Shown here: positions 51,648 through 61,538 of the stretch, one piece after another | Position numbering within the stretch: the stretch's first letter is position 1 | Layout of the letters: every line of letters begins with the position of its first letter | Assembly: GCF_000025605.1 (NCBI RefSeq) | Contig: NC_013894.1 | Location: 419,529 to 483,528 of the forward strand | From: Thermocrinis albus DSM 14484 | GTDB lineage: Bacteria; Aquificota; Aquificia; Aquificales; Aquificaceae | Reading direction: 5' to 3' | Length of the DNA stretch: 64,000 nucleotides | Made by a program: the position numbers and the translations under genes | Notes under the pieces: generated by a model | Database searches by the model: none | What the model was told of the DNA's origin: nothing | The model's input: the letters and a program-made list of their open reading frames with translations, nothing else

Positions 51648-52845
51648 GTTTAACCCTCCTCTGTTCACCAGTGGCCAGATCTTTGATGCTAACCTCCGAA
51701 GAATTTTTCTCATCTTCCCCCACTATAACAGCGTACCTGGCTTTAAACTTGTTGGCCAGCTCCAACTGTTTCTTTAGAGAACCCTTCTTGTAAGAGATCT
51801 CCACCCTCTTACCCTGAGATCTGAGAAAGTCAGCTACCATAAGAGCGTACTCCTCTACTTGGCCAAAAGGTATAACAAAGTAAAGAGGCTCCTCCTCTTC
51901 TTGGACAGAAACCAGCATAGAAAGTCTCTCTACTCCCACCGCAAAACCTACCGCAGGCGTGGGTGGTCCACCCAGTTCCTCCACCAGGTAGTCGTACCTT
52001 CCACCTGCTATGATGGTGATGTTTAAAGTTTCTGAGACAGCTTCAAAGACAGTACGTGTGTAGTAATCAAGGCCCCTCACCAGATGTGGGTTTTCTCTGT
52101 AAGGAACTTCCATAACTTCTAGATACCTTTTTACCGAGTGGTGATGTTTTTTACAGTCCTCACACAGATAATCCAGCATACGGGGTGCTTCCTTCACCGC
52201 TTCCTGACACGTGGTTACCTTACAGTCCAGCACCCTAAGGGGATTTTTATCCTTTCTCTCCATACAAACGTCACAAAGATGTCCTGCCACACTTTCCAGA
52301 AACTTACTGAGAGCTTCTCTGTAAACAGGTCTGCACACCTTACACCCCAAAGAGTTTATCTCCACCACCGCAGGTATTCCCAGTTCCTTAAGTATGAGAT
52401 GAACTATCTTTATCACCTCGGCATCCACCAGAGGATCTTCACTACCAAAGACCTCCGCCCCTATCTGGTGGAACTGTCTGTATCTACCCGCCTGAGGCCT
52501 CTCGTACCTGAACATAGGACCCTCATAGAAAAGCTTCACGTAAGGCCTAAGGGTGTAAAGACGGTTCTGAAGGTAAGCCCTCACAGCGGAAGCTGTGCCT
52601 TCAGGCCTTAAAGCCAACAACCTACCCTTCCTATCGGGAAATACGAACATCTCCTTTTGAACTATGTCTGTAAAGTCTCCTATACTCCTCTGAAAAAGCT
52701 CTGCGTACTCCACCACCGGTAGTATGACCTCTTCAAAGTTAAACCGTCTCAGAACTTCTCTAACCGTCTGTGTCACACGCCTGAACTTTCTAAGATCTTC
52801 ACCCAATATGTCATGGAAACCCCTTACTGTCCTAAACTCCTCCAT
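51619..52845 (-). CDS. hisS: Histidyl-tRNA synthetase
   Basis: The 408-residue class II synthetase has GFHDILGED, motif 2 FRYERPQAGRYRQFHQIGAE, LVRGLDYYTRTVFE and GGRYDYLVEELGGPPTPAVG, followed by a C-terminal anticodon-binding domain. TATAAT at 52857-52852 ends 6 bases before the ATG and no ribosome site is present. It marks the left edge of the core chromosome next to the defence island. Confidence 0.96.
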   Translation of the reverse strand: MEEFRTVRGFHDILGEDLRKFRRVTQTVREVLRRFNFEEVILPVVEYAELFQRSIGDFTDIVQKEMFVFPDRKGRLLALRPEGTASAVRAYLQNRLYTLRPYVKLFYEGPMFRYERPQAGRYRQFHQIGAEVFGSEDPLVDAEVIKIVHLILKELGIPAVVEINSLGCKVCRPVYREALSKFLESVAGHLCDVCMERKDKNPLRVLDCKVTTCQEAVKEAPRMLDYLCEDCKKHHHSVKRYLEVMEVPYRENPHLVRGLDYYTRTVFEAVSETLNITIIAGGRYDYLVEELGGPPTPAVGFAVGVERLSMLVSVQEEEEPLYFVIPFGQVEEYALMVADFLRSQGKRVEISYKKGSLKKQLELANKFKARYAVIVGEDEKNSSEVSIKDLATGEQRRVKLEALKDYHR

Positions 52846-52857
52846 GCTAAAATTATA

Positions 52858-52957
52858 GAACCCTTCAGGTCAGGTTTCACCAGCAGTTAGCTTCTTAGGT
52901 TTTGCCTTCAGGAGGGTTTAAACTAGGTTACTTCTACCGTGACAACCTCAAGTCGGT
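52858..52957. other. Left edge of the defence island with imperfect direct repeat
   Basis: This 100-bp gap holds no gene. Bases 52862-52888 (ccttcaggtcaggtttcacc...) resemble 52946-52973, which cover the end of the OLD gene, as an imperfect direct repeat sharing caccagca and a GTC-GGTTT block. Such a repeat might reflect insertion or recombination. No matching copy was seen at the right edge (61539-61667). Confidence 0.35.
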
Positions 52958-54643
52958 TTATTCACCAGCACTTCCTCCGGTCTGTGATTCTACATACTCT
53001 TTCACCTTTAGTATTGCCTTCCTATACACCTCAGGAATGAGATCTTCCTTTGCTGTCAATTCCCCAATAATTCTGCCAAGTATAATTGATTTATTACCTC
53101 TCAGTTTTTTGATGCTATCTTCTTTATTAATTCTTTCCAAGAAAGCTTTTCTCCCTTGTTCACTTCTCTGATATGCTCCTAATTCCACAAGTATGTCATA
53201 CAAAATCTCCTGCTTCCCCTTTTCAAACAATAAATTTACTAAATCTTCTTCAAAATCCTTACCTTTAGTTATAAAGTCATATCCTTCCAAATCTTTCCCA
53301 TCATCCTTATCTGCTATAGAAATTGTTTTGATTCCAAAATGATTCAAAAGCTTGCATAACGGCTCTATGCTACCTTTACCGTCAGCCTTTAGCACACTTA
53401 TTCCATACTCGTCCATGTCTCCTAAAAGTTTGTTCACCCATACAGGTATTGCCCCAGCTTCTGTATCTCCTTCAACAACAATTACACAATTTGAGAAAAA
53501 TGCCTCTTTTATATGTGGAATATTCTTTAAAAGTTGTTTTTCTTCTTTCTCTCCTAGTTGTATGGATATACCACTCTTTGCTTCAATTTTGTCACCAGAA
53601 GATACATAAAACCTTACTATTTGCTTATAGTCGTTCAGTAAAATATTTGGTGAATGGGTAACAACTATTGCCTGTCCTAACAATCCTGAAATATTAAAAG
53701 CATTTTTAAGTAGATCTAAAAATTCTTTATCTTCATTTGAAAGGATTCGCTTGATATACTTTATCAAACTTCTCTGCATATATGGATGAAGATGTATCTC
53801 TGGTTCATCTAATCCAAGGATTAATGAAATATAACGATTATCCTTATGAGTATCAGTATCTGTATATATACATTCATTAGTATACTGTTTTCTTTCCAGT
53901 AAGTACATTATCCTTTCCAAAACTGATAGAATAACGATCAGCTGAAACTGGACACCATATCCAAGTTTCATTATTTCAATTCCATCTCTATCTTTTAAAT
54001 TTATTAACCTCTGGATAAGATCCTTTATGTCCTTTTCCTTTTCCGCTCTTATACCGAATTTTTCAAAAGGTTTTAACTTTTCAAAAAATGAGTTTATTTC
54101 TTCTAAAATATTATCTAATTGTTCTATCTTTATCTCAATATTTGATGTTTTGCCTTCCTCAAAAGATTTTTCTATTAGGTAGTGTAAAAACTTACCCACG
54201 CCTCTTCTTTTATGGAAAGTTAGCTCCTCATCTGGTTTTCTTAATGGATCGTATCTTATGAAGTTAGCACACCTAAAGTATTTATAATCTATGGGTTTAC
54301 TACTTTCTTTATGAAAATATTTGATTCCTTCGTCTGGATCTTCCTGCTTCACTATAACATTAATACGGTTGCTATTGTTAGGATCAAAATAATCTTCAAA
54401 GATACCAATTTCCTTTTCATCCAATAATAAGGAGATCTCAATCTCTATAGGTGTAGGATTCTTCGGATCTTTAAAATCTCCTTCTTCAAATCTTCTTTTA
54501 TTAAAAATAATATCAAGTAAATCCAGAAAGTTAGATTTTCCTATATTGTTCTCCCCTACAATAAACGTAATATCTTCGTGTAAACGAATCTCTACCCCAT
54601 CTAAGTTTCTAAAGTTACTGCATTTGACCCTCTCGATCTTCAT
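52958..54643 (-). CDS. OLD-family ATP-dependent endonuclease (AAA + TOPRIM)
   Basis: The 561-residue protein starts with an SMC-like ATPase half (MKIERVKCSNFRNL, Walker A GENNIGKS at 30-37). The Walker B/signature region is LGLDEPEIHLHP. The C-terminal TOPRIM nuclease has VIVVEGDTEAGAIPV and SIADKDDGKDL. OLD nucleases act in phage defence, alone or with a partner (GajA-type). The gene has GGGAGG before its ATG. It is AT-rich like the island and follows the methyltransferase tail. No UvrD-like GajB follows, so it is either a single-gene defence or part of the four-gene cluster. Confidence 0.88.
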   Translation of the reverse strand: MKIERVKCSNFRNLDGVEIRLHEDITFIVGENNIGKSNFLDLLDIIFNKRRFEEGDFKDPKNPTPIEIEISLLLDEKEIGIFEDYFDPNNSNRINVIVKQEDPDEGIKYFHKESSKPIDYKYFRCANFIRYDPLRKPDEELTFHKRRGVGKFLHYLIEKSFEEGKTSNIEIKIEQLDNILEEINSFFEKLKPFEKFGIRAEKEKDIKDLIQRLINLKDRDGIEIMKLGYGVQFQLIVILSVLERIMYLLERKQYTNECIYTDTDTHKDNRYISLILGLDEPEIHLHPYMQRSLIKYIKRILSNEDKEFLDLLKNAFNISGLLGQAIVVTHSPNILLNDYKQIVRFYVSSGDKIEAKSGISIQLGEKEEKQLLKNIPHIKEAFFSNCVIVVEGDTEAGAIPVWVNKLLGDMDEYGISVLKADGKGSIEPLCKLLNHFGIKTISIADKDDGKDLEGYDFITKGKDFEEDLVNLLFEKGKQEILYDILVELGAYQRSEQGRKAFLERINKEDSIKKLRGNKSIILGRIIGELTAKEDLIPEVYRKAILKVKEYVESQTGGSAGE

Positions 54644-54674
54644 GCTAAATAACCTCCCTATATTTCATTATACT

Positions 54675-54839
54675 TCATCTGCTCTTTGCCTTCAACAACC
54701 TATTCTTTACAAGTTCCAGCACTGCACGATAAACTTCAAGTTGTTCTTCTTCGGTTAAGCCAAGGGTTTCAAAGACGATTTTGTCAAGTTCTCTTCTGCC
54801 GGGCATTATGCGGTTAAAGGAAAATTTTTTTGTTTTCAC
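54675..54839 (-). CDS. 54-residue detached C-terminal tail of the DNA methyltransferase
   Basis: A GTG at 54839 overlaps the methyltransferase stop (GTGA). It opens a 54-codon frame ending TGA at 54675 and reading KTKKFSFNRIMPGRRELDKI, then a helix (LTEEEQLEVYRAVLELVKNRL). From memory, similar helical ends occur at the C terminus of large Eco57I-class methyltransferases, so this looks like a tail split off as a separate coupled peptide. A programmed frameshift or decay product is the other possibility. Codon use fits coding. Confidence 0.6.
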   Translation of the reverse strand: MKTKKFSFNRIMPGRRELDKIVFETLGLTEEEQLEVYRAVLELVKNRLLKAKSR

Positions 54840-57800
54840 GAGATATTCCCTCCTTCTATTATATTTATTTCATCTTCTGTGAGTTGGTATAGTTCATATA
54901 CTAATTTGTTAATTTGTTGTTCTAAAGCTTTTACTTGTTCTTGTTTTTGGGTGTTCTGGGGGTAATCTTCACTCTTAGTTATGGCAAGGATTTGATCTAC
55001 AAGCTCTTCTATCTGCCGGGCTATGTGCTGGTTTTGGGGAGTGATGGGGGGGATGGGGAGTTGTTCGACATATATGTTGAAGCTCCTTGTAGTTTTCCCT
55101 GAAAGACTGGCAGCCACTTGGTTGTAATAAAAAGCTACTAGTTTAGAGTTCAGGACACCTAACAAATATTTAAGTAGAACATGTCTGACTGGAATAATAA
55201 AGTATGTAGTATTAAGACCAACTGTTGTATCTGGGACCAATGCAAATTTTAATGAAATATCAGAATATCCTATTTTATCTTTTAGCAAACAATTTAACTT
55301 TTCCTTACTCGGTGCAGCTTGTAATTGAAACCACTTTTGATTTCCTGCTCGCTTTTCCAGAGCAAATTTGTATTGTTTTAAGTATTCCTCTAGAGCAGGT
55401 AAGCCCGATATATTAACCTCCTTCGTAGTCAGTATCACCCACAACCCCGCCCACTTATAACCCCACTTAAAAATGTCCCTTCCTCTCAAAACAGGTTTTA
55501 TCAGTTCTTCAGTTCTTTTCCTTTCCTCTTCTGTTTTGCAGTTAGCCAGTATTCTGTTCCTCGTCTCAGTGTCTATGATAAAAGCCTCGTTGTAGCCTGT
55601 TAGAACTCCACGGTAAATTTTCACATCCCATTCCTTCAGAGGCTTTCCTACTTTCTCTATCTTTTCTTTCAGAGCTAAAACCTCATCATCCGCCAATATG
55701 AAAGCTTTTTCTGAGAGCTTTTCTTGTGGAATGGTTTTAAGGTTTGCACGGATGTAATCAATTAAATTGTCTTCTACTTCATCCTGTTTAACCACCAAAT
55801 ATTTTACAATATGTCCTTTTTTGGGTTTTTTCTTTTTAAACAAAATTATATTAGTATCAACTGTTTGTTCAAACACTCGATAACCTCCGAAGTCGATTAA
55901 ATGCTCTATCTCTGTATTTTCTTTTAAGAATTTCCTCAATTTTTCTCCATACTTTGCCCTCATCCATTTGTTGGAGCTTATGAAAGTTAAAATTCCATTG
56001 TCTTTGAGTAAGTTATATCCCTTCTCATAAAAATAAACATACAGGTCTGCAGTACTTGTAAATGTTTGGTACCCTTGTCTTTGCAGTAATGGTTTCAGGT
56101 CTTTTATCCTCTCTTGTCTCACATACGGTGGATTTCCTATCACAATATCAAAACCATCTTCTACTCCAAACATCAACTCAGGATCAAACCAGTCAGCTTT
56201 TGCAGTCTGGTCAAAGATGTTAAGGTTGGCTATTTTTTCTGCTTCTTCACTCTTCCATCCACTTCTTTTTAGTTCTTCTTCTATCTTTAATATTATTTCT
56301 CGTGCTTCTTTCTGAATTTCCCCCTTTTCTTCTCTCTTTCCTGGGCTAAAGTACTCTTCGTAAACCTCTTTGAGTTTAGCTATATACCCTTTAATCTTTT
56401 CATCTCCGAAACTTAACTGTCTCTTTTCCTCAAGTCCTATCAGTATATTGGCTGCAACAAACTTTGTCTCAAGGTGGGGAAGTGGTCTTATTCCGTAGTT
56501 TTCCTTATTCGGGTCAATCTTCTGGTAAATTATGAGAGAAAGGAAAAATCTGAGCTTGCATATCTGTGTGGCTATTCGCTGAATATCTACTCCATAGATG
56601 GAGTTCCGTATGAGATAGAGCTTTCTTGCATAATCGGGATTGTTTATGCTTTCGTCAAAGCTTTCATCTTCAACTTCATGCTGTGCTTTTTCACGTTGCT
56701 TCTTTTTCAATAGTTCATTATTCTCATCTATTTTCTCAAGTATATGAACAAGTTTATGCAGAATTCCCATTGGAAAAGCACCGGAACCAACCGCTGGGTC
56801 AAGGATTTTTAACTCATCTATAGCTTTTATGATCTCCTCTTTCTCTTTGTCACTTATTTCTGGTTTTTCATCAGAATAAGAGAGAAGCTCTCTTATTTTC
56901 TCCTCCGGTATTGATGTTTTGTTTTTGAAGTACTCTACAAGAGATTCTTCCACCATGAAATCTACTATCTCTGGAGGTGTGTAATAAGACCCTGTTGCTT
57001 TTCTTTCTGAAGTCTGTGTTTCCTGATTATATGCTGCAAGAAGGTTTTCAAAGATGATTCCCAATAATTTCGGGTCAAGAGAAACTTCCACATCAATAGG
57101 ACTGTTCTCATCAGCAGTAAAGTTGTAATCTTTGAGAATGTTTATAAGTCCTCTAACTTTTACTCTCTTTCTCTCCCCATAAAAATCCGTAAGGTCAACT
57201 TTCCTTTCTTCTCCAAAAAAGAGTTCATCAGGAATTTTTGCTCTCCATTCTTCATTTTCGCTAAATCCATCAATGAACTTTTTATTATCCTCATCGTCAA
57301 GACATTCAAAAAGTCCGCCGTTTATAAAGGGAACCTTTTCAAAGATCTTGATATACTCTTGCGGATCTAAGTTAATAAATTGCTTATATCTGAAATAAGT
57401 CCAACTCCTTTCCCTAGGATAGGTATTCATGGTGGCAAAGAATAGATTTTGTAAAACAACATTGTAATATTTATCTCCATTTCCAAAGTCCTTAACAACA
57501 TCTTTGAGCCATCTCTCATCAAAAATTTCCTCTGGAATAAGTCCTCTTTCTTTAAGAAACCATACAAATATGAGTCGTGTAAGAAGTCTTATAAGATTTT
57601 CTTCAAGTTTTCCTCCAGGGAAAAAGCATTTTGATTCTTCTTTTAGTGCCCACGCAAACCAGTTCTGAATCTCTGTGTAAAACTCTCTGGTAAGTGGCAA
57701 GGTTGAAAAGGCTGAGATTATGTTTTCAAGAGTATCAAATTTTGCCTCCGTTAGAGCCTTGACAAAGGTGCGATATGGTTTACCCCTTTCAACGTAGTAG

Positions 57801-58195
57801 GTATATCTTTTGTAGTAGCTGTATTCTGCCTTTGTCCCTTTGGGTATGGTATAGATAAGAGAAAATCTAAAATTTTTATTATCATCGTAAAAAACAAAAA
57901 ATCCAGATTGAATATAATTATCTTTCAGAATTCTTCTCCCGAATTCATACTGTTTCTTTTTGCTGGTTCTCTCTTTAAGCTCTCCTGAGGTTTTTATAGC
58001 AAATACATGAAAGGCCTTCCCATCGTTAAGTTTTCCTTCCGCTACTTTATATACTTCTGAGAAATAGTCATCTTCATAGTCATATTTCCTTTCAGGAGGT
58101 TGGTAAATTGTAAAATTAGGGTTTTTACTAAGTAAAAGCTCGCTAAGTTTTTCTATTGAGAAATCCTCTGCAAGGCTTTTAACTAGCTCCTGCAT
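54836..58195 (-). CDS. Eco57I-class adenine-specific DNA methyltransferase with N-terminal and specificity domains
   Basis: The 1119-residue protein has an N-terminal part (1-190) with a possible degenerate nuclease-like segment (HVFAIKTSGEL). Next come a helical region, the GSYYTPPEIV motif near 403, SAM motif I DPAVGSGAFPMG near 466, and catalytic NPPYVRQ near 688. A C-terminal TaqI/Eco57I-like specificity region follows (IKPVLRGRDIFKWGY). The layout fits a type IIG-like or PglX-like enzyme that methylates adenine in a specific sequence. ATG 58195 is preceded by AAGGAGGG. It overlaps the helicase gene by 17 bp. Confidence 0.9.
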   Translation of the reverse strand: MQELVKSLAEDFSIEKLSELLLSKNPNFTIYQPPERKYDYEDDYFSEVYKVAEGKLNDGKAFHVFAIKTSGELKERTSKKKQYEFGRRILKDNYIQSGFFVFYDDNKNFRFSLIYTIPKGTKAEYSYYKRYTYYVERGKPYRTFVKALTEAKFDTLENIISAFSTLPLTREFYTEIQNWFAWALKEESKCFFPGGKLEENLIRLLTRLIFVWFLKERGLIPEEIFDERWLKDVVKDFGNGDKYYNVVLQNLFFATMNTYPRERSWTYFRYKQFINLDPQEYIKIFEKVPFINGGLFECLDDEDNKKFIDGFSENEEWRAKIPDELFFGEERKVDLTDFYGERKRVKVRGLINILKDYNFTADENSPIDVEVSLDPKLLGIIFENLLAAYNQETQTSERKATGSYYTPPEIVDFMVEESLVEYFKNKTSIPEEKIRELLSYSDEKPEISDKEKEEIIKAIDELKILDPAVGSGAFPMGILHKLVHILEKIDENNELLKKKQREKAQHEVEDESFDESINNPDYARKLYLIRNSIYGVDIQRIATQICKLRFFLSLIIYQKIDPNKENYGIRPLPHLETKFVAANILIGLEEKRQLSFGDEKIKGYIAKLKEVYEEYFSPGKREEKGEIQKEAREIILKIEEELKRSGWKSEEAEKIANLNIFDQTAKADWFDPELMFGVEDGFDIVIGNPPYVRQERIKDLKPLLQRQGYQTFTSTADLYVYFYEKGYNLLKDNGILTFISSNKWMRAKYGEKLRKFLKENTEIEHLIDFGGYRVFEQTVDTNIILFKKKKPKKGHIVKYLVVKQDEVEDNLIDYIRANLKTIPQEKLSEKAFILADDEVLALKEKIEKVGKPLKEWDVKIYRGVLTGYNEAFIIDTETRNRILANCKTEEERKRTEELIKPVLRGRDIFKWGYKWAGLWVILTTKEVNISGLPALEEYLKQYKFALEKRAGNQKWFQLQAAPSKEKLNCLLKDKIGYSDISLKFALVPDTTVGLNTTYFIIPVRHVLLKYLLGVLNSKLVAFYYNQVAASLSGKTTRSFNIYVEQLPIPPITPQNQHIARQIEELVDQILAITKSEDYPQNTQKQEQVKALEQQINKLVYELYQLTEDEINIIEGGNIS

Positions 58196-61100
58196 GATTT
58201 CCCTCCTTCTGGTTTTCAATTGCTATTATTATCTCTCCATCTTCTTCCTTAATATGTTTTCCGATTCTCTCAATAAAGTCATCTCCAATTTGTTCTCTTA
58301 ATTTTTCAATTTCTTTAACTAACTCATCTATTCTCTGATTCTTCAAATACTCTTCCCAGTCAACGATTTCAGATAGAGCATATTCAGAAAGCGTCCCAAA
58401 ACTTCTTATATCTTCAAGTAAGTCAGATATGAATTTTTTATATGGCTTGAGCTTTTCAACATTATCCATACCAATTAGGGTGCTTAGGAGATTAGCTGCT
58501 TTTACAGATGTTTCATTTGATCTTTTTGGAGAAGTTCTTTGATATCTTCCTTTATCAAGAACTTGATGGTAGTTTTTCCAGAAACTATCACTTAAATTAA
58601 GCGATTTATCTTCTGGAGTTGCCTTTACTTTTTCATAAACTTCTTCAAATGTTTTTACTGATGGATTCTTTTCATTATAGTTTTTGTATCCAACAAAGAT
58701 GTCTTTACCTCTTTTGATAAATACCATCAGTTCGTTCTCCTCTCCTCTTTTCGCAACTTTTATTCTGTTAGGTAAGTCCCTTACTCTATCTTCAATGTCC
58801 GGATATTTCTCTTTTATTTCTTCAAACTCACGCCTTAACTTTGTAAAGAAGCTTTCCTCTTCCTCATCTTCTTTATAGGTCGTCAATCTCTGATAAAGTT
58901 TTGAAGGTGTTGGTTCTTCATCTGGGGCAAATATTTTTGCATCTTCACCGAGGACATTGTGAATCATAAACATTTTGGTTTGGGCAATTTCTCTTGATTT
59001 TACTATGTCCGCTCCCTTTTCGGTCGGGAAAAAGTTAACGATGTAGATTTCATCATAAACTTTTTTACCAATTCTATTAATCCTTCCAACCCTTTGAATT
59101 ACCCTTACAGGATTCCACGGAATATCATAGTTTATAACAACTCCTGCCCTGTTCAGATTGAATCCTTCCGAAAGTTTATCTGTTGTAAGAAGTATATAAT
59201 ATTTATCTTCTTGTTCTTTATACTGAGCGTCAAAGTTTTTGTATAAAGCGTCCACTGTGCTTTTACTTAAATTTCCAACTGCAAGAAGAAGCTTGTCCCC
59301 AAACTTCTTTTCAAGTTTCTCTTTTAAATATCGTGCTGTATCAAGGTATTCTGTAAAAATAACCACTTTTCTTCTTTCGTTCAAAAAATTCTCAATTCCT
59401 TCTATAAGACGTTCAGCCTTTGGGTCGTATTCATTTAAACCAACTTTATCCATCTCTTTCAAAAGGTCCTCAAAAAGTTTCAAATCATTTTCTATATCTT
59501 TAATAAATTTTTTACCATCCTTGAATTTTTCTATCTCATAGACTTTGTGATACTTCCTATCAATCTCTCCTTCCTTAAGTTTTTCTTCATATTCGGCAAG
59601 TTTTTTATCTATCTCTTCAGAGTCTGCGGTAACAACCTCCTCCATGAGTTTTCTATCAAGTATGAACTTTCCTGTTTTCTTTACAAAGTCAAGCGCTGTC
59701 TCATGAACTCTTTTAAATCGCTCTACACTTTCTCTGAAAGCTCCAAAACTACTTTCAAACCTTTTAACAAGAAGTCTTCTCATAAAATCATAGAGGTTTC
59801 TCTGAGATGTATAAAGAAAGCTTTCTTCTTCCGTAAGTTTTAGTTCTTCCGAAAATTCGTCCCCTTTTAATCCCTTTTCATATCTTATAGGAAAGTATAT
59901 TGCACCGGTGAATACCCCCCCTTCATCAATGGGCTTAAAACTTTCTATAACTTTATCGTAAAATTTTAGTTGTTCTGGAGTAAGCTCAAAGAACCATTCC
60001 TGAGGGTCTTTTACCTCTGGCATATCTATTTTTTCTCCATAATATTTTAAATCTAGTCTATTCCTACGTATAACTATGGGTTCAAGAATAGCTCTTATCT
60101 CTTTAGCAATCTTTCGTGCAAGTTCTTCCACACGAGAAATATCAATATCTTTACTTTGAAATACTTCATAAAAGTATTTTCGTGCTCTGTCCCTTCTCTT
60201 TTTATCACTTGAGTTATGATAACTTCTTATATAAGCAAGCTTTTTAAAAGTATTTTCATATTCCCAAAATCTATATTCAAGATTTTCATCAAAAATAATG
60301 GATGATTTTTTAGGTATGGTAAAAAGTTTTAACATCGCAAATATATCGCTTGGACGGTTGTTAAAAGGCGTTGCGGTGAGGAGAATAACTGTTTTCCCTC
60401 TGCATATCTCATGCAGATAATGATAGCTCTGAGTTTTTTCATTTCTGAATCTGTGCGCTTCATCAACTATTATCACTTCAATATCTTTATGCTCTTTAAC
60501 AAACTTCAGAGCTTCTTCAAGTTTTCCAAGAGAACGAACTTCCCACCCCCACAGTTCAAAGTCCTCAAGATATTTTTTCCATCCAAATCTTTTATTTTCG
60601 TCCCCAACAAGGTGAGGAGGGCATATTACTAATCCTCTTTTTCCAAGTATTTTTGCAACAAGACATGCTGTAACTGTTTTCCCGAGACCTACAACATCAG
60701 CAAGAATTGTTCCATTGTGTTCTTTACAGTTTTTAACTGCCTGAGCTACAGCCTCTATCTGGTAAAGGTATGGTTTATATCCTTTACTCCTCATAAATTC
60801 ACTGAGAAGATTTACCGTTAGCTCCTCCCCTTTTAAGGTCTCAAGGTAAACTTTTAGAAGATAGTAATACGCTTCAAACGGTCTTATTTCTTTGAGGAAA
60901 GTTTCATTTTTGATTACATTCACCACATTATTTTTATCTATTTCAATAGCCCTCTTCCACAAACTATCAAAATATTTTTCTGCCTCTTCAAATCCATAAT
61001 CTTTAATTTCCACATTGAATTCATTTTGGGATTCAAGTCCAGCTTTTGTAAGATTACTACTTCCAGTTATAAAGAGGTTTGGAATGATCTGATTTACAGA

Positions 61101-61538
61101 TTCATTCATTTTGAATAAATATAATTTTGCATGATTTGGTTCTCTTGTTTTTCTTATAACAAGTTTTCCCTCTTCAATGAGTTTTACGAAGAACTTAGCC
61201 TGCTCGTATACTTCCTCTCGGTCAAGTTCCTGTGATGAGAGAGCCTTTTTTAGCGATTCAAAAAATTCCTTCTTTATAAGATCTGAGTTAATGAACTTAT
61301 TAATTTTAGCATATTCATAAATTCCAAAATTTCCTTTATCAACATTTAACCCCACAAGAATTTTAATATGTTGATTTTTGAGTAGTCCCTTTTCATCCAT
61401 TGATTTTAGAGTTTCATAAAGTTCTTTGAGTCCGGAGAAATAGAAGAAGCCAACGAGGAATTTCAATTCTTCGCTTCTTTCAATAAGGGTCTTTAGCCTT
61501 TGCTTTAAATTTTTTTCTTTGTCATTGGTTATAAACAT
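58179..61538 (-). CDS. PLD-nuclease-fused SNF2-type helicase
   Basis: The 1119-residue protein combines an N-terminal phospholipase-D-like domain (HAKLYLF, HxK at 136-138, and GSSNLTKAGL at 159-168) with a superfamily 2 SNF2-like ATPase. Walker A is VVGLGKT at 282-288, DEAH is at 359-362, then LTATPFNNRPSDI, and motif VI is VIQRVGRINRIG. The single HxK/GSxN set suggests a dimeric nuclease, as in BfiI-type enzymes. Directly upstream of the methyltransferase, it likely provides ATP-driven restriction. No PglZ, BrxC, DrmB or other BREX/DISARM hallmark is present. Confidence 0.9.
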   Translation of the reverse strand: MFITNDKEKNLKQRLKTLIERSEELKFLVGFFYFSGLKELYETLKSMDEKGLLKNQHIKILVGLNVDKGNFGIYEYAKINKFINSDLIKKEFFESLKKALSSQELDREEVYEQAKFFVKLIEEGKLVIRKTREPNHAKLYLFKMNESVNQIIPNLFITGSSNLTKAGLESQNEFNVEIKDYGFEEAEKYFDSLWKRAIEIDKNNVVNVIKNETFLKEIRPFEAYYYLLKVYLETLKGEELTVNLLSEFMRSKGYKPYLYQIEAVAQAVKNCKEHNGTILADVVGLGKTVTACLVAKILGKRGLVICPPHLVGDENKRFGWKKYLEDFELWGWEVRSLGKLEEALKFVKEHKDIEVIIVDEAHRFRNEKTQSYHYLHEICRGKTVILLTATPFNNRPSDIFAMLKLFTIPKKSSIIFDENLEYRFWEYENTFKKLAYIRSYHNSSDKKRRDRARKYFYEVFQSKDIDISRVEELARKIAKEIRAILEPIVIRRNRLDLKYYGEKIDMPEVKDPQEWFFELTPEQLKFYDKVIESFKPIDEGGVFTGAIYFPIRYEKGLKGDEFSEELKLTEEESFLYTSQRNLYDFMRRLLVKRFESSFGAFRESVERFKRVHETALDFVKKTGKFILDRKLMEEVVTADSEEIDKKLAEYEEKLKEGEIDRKYHKVYEIEKFKDGKKFIKDIENDLKLFEDLLKEMDKVGLNEYDPKAERLIEGIENFLNERRKVVIFTEYLDTARYLKEKLEKKFGDKLLLAVGNLSKSTVDALYKNFDAQYKEQEDKYYILLTTDKLSEGFNLNRAGVVINYDIPWNPVRVIQRVGRINRIGKKVYDEIYIVNFFPTEKGADIVKSREIAQTKMFMIHNVLGEDAKIFAPDEEPTPSKLYQRLTTYKEDEEEESFFTKLRREFEEIKEKYPDIEDRVRDLPNRIKVAKRGEENELMVFIKRGKDIFVGYKNYNEKNPSVKTFEEVYEKVKATPEDKSLNLSDSFWKNYHQVLDKGRYQRTSPKRSNETSVKAANLLSTLIGMDNVEKLKPYKKFISDLLEDIRSFGTLSEYALSEIVDWEEYLKNQRIDELVKEIEKLREQIGDDFIERIGKHIKEEDGEIIIAIENQKEGNHAGAS

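Noticed and set aside
52862-52930. Remnant of an IS200/IS605 transposase end next to hisS
   Set aside because: A short minus-strand frame reads like a basic tail, but it is closed by a stop within a few codons and no transposase motif or terminal hairpin was found.
52958-61538. Calling the island BREX, DISARM or Gabija
   Set aside because: PglZ, BrxC, BrxL, the DUF1998 protein (DrmB) and a UvrD-like GajB are all absent; only single domains are shared with those systems.
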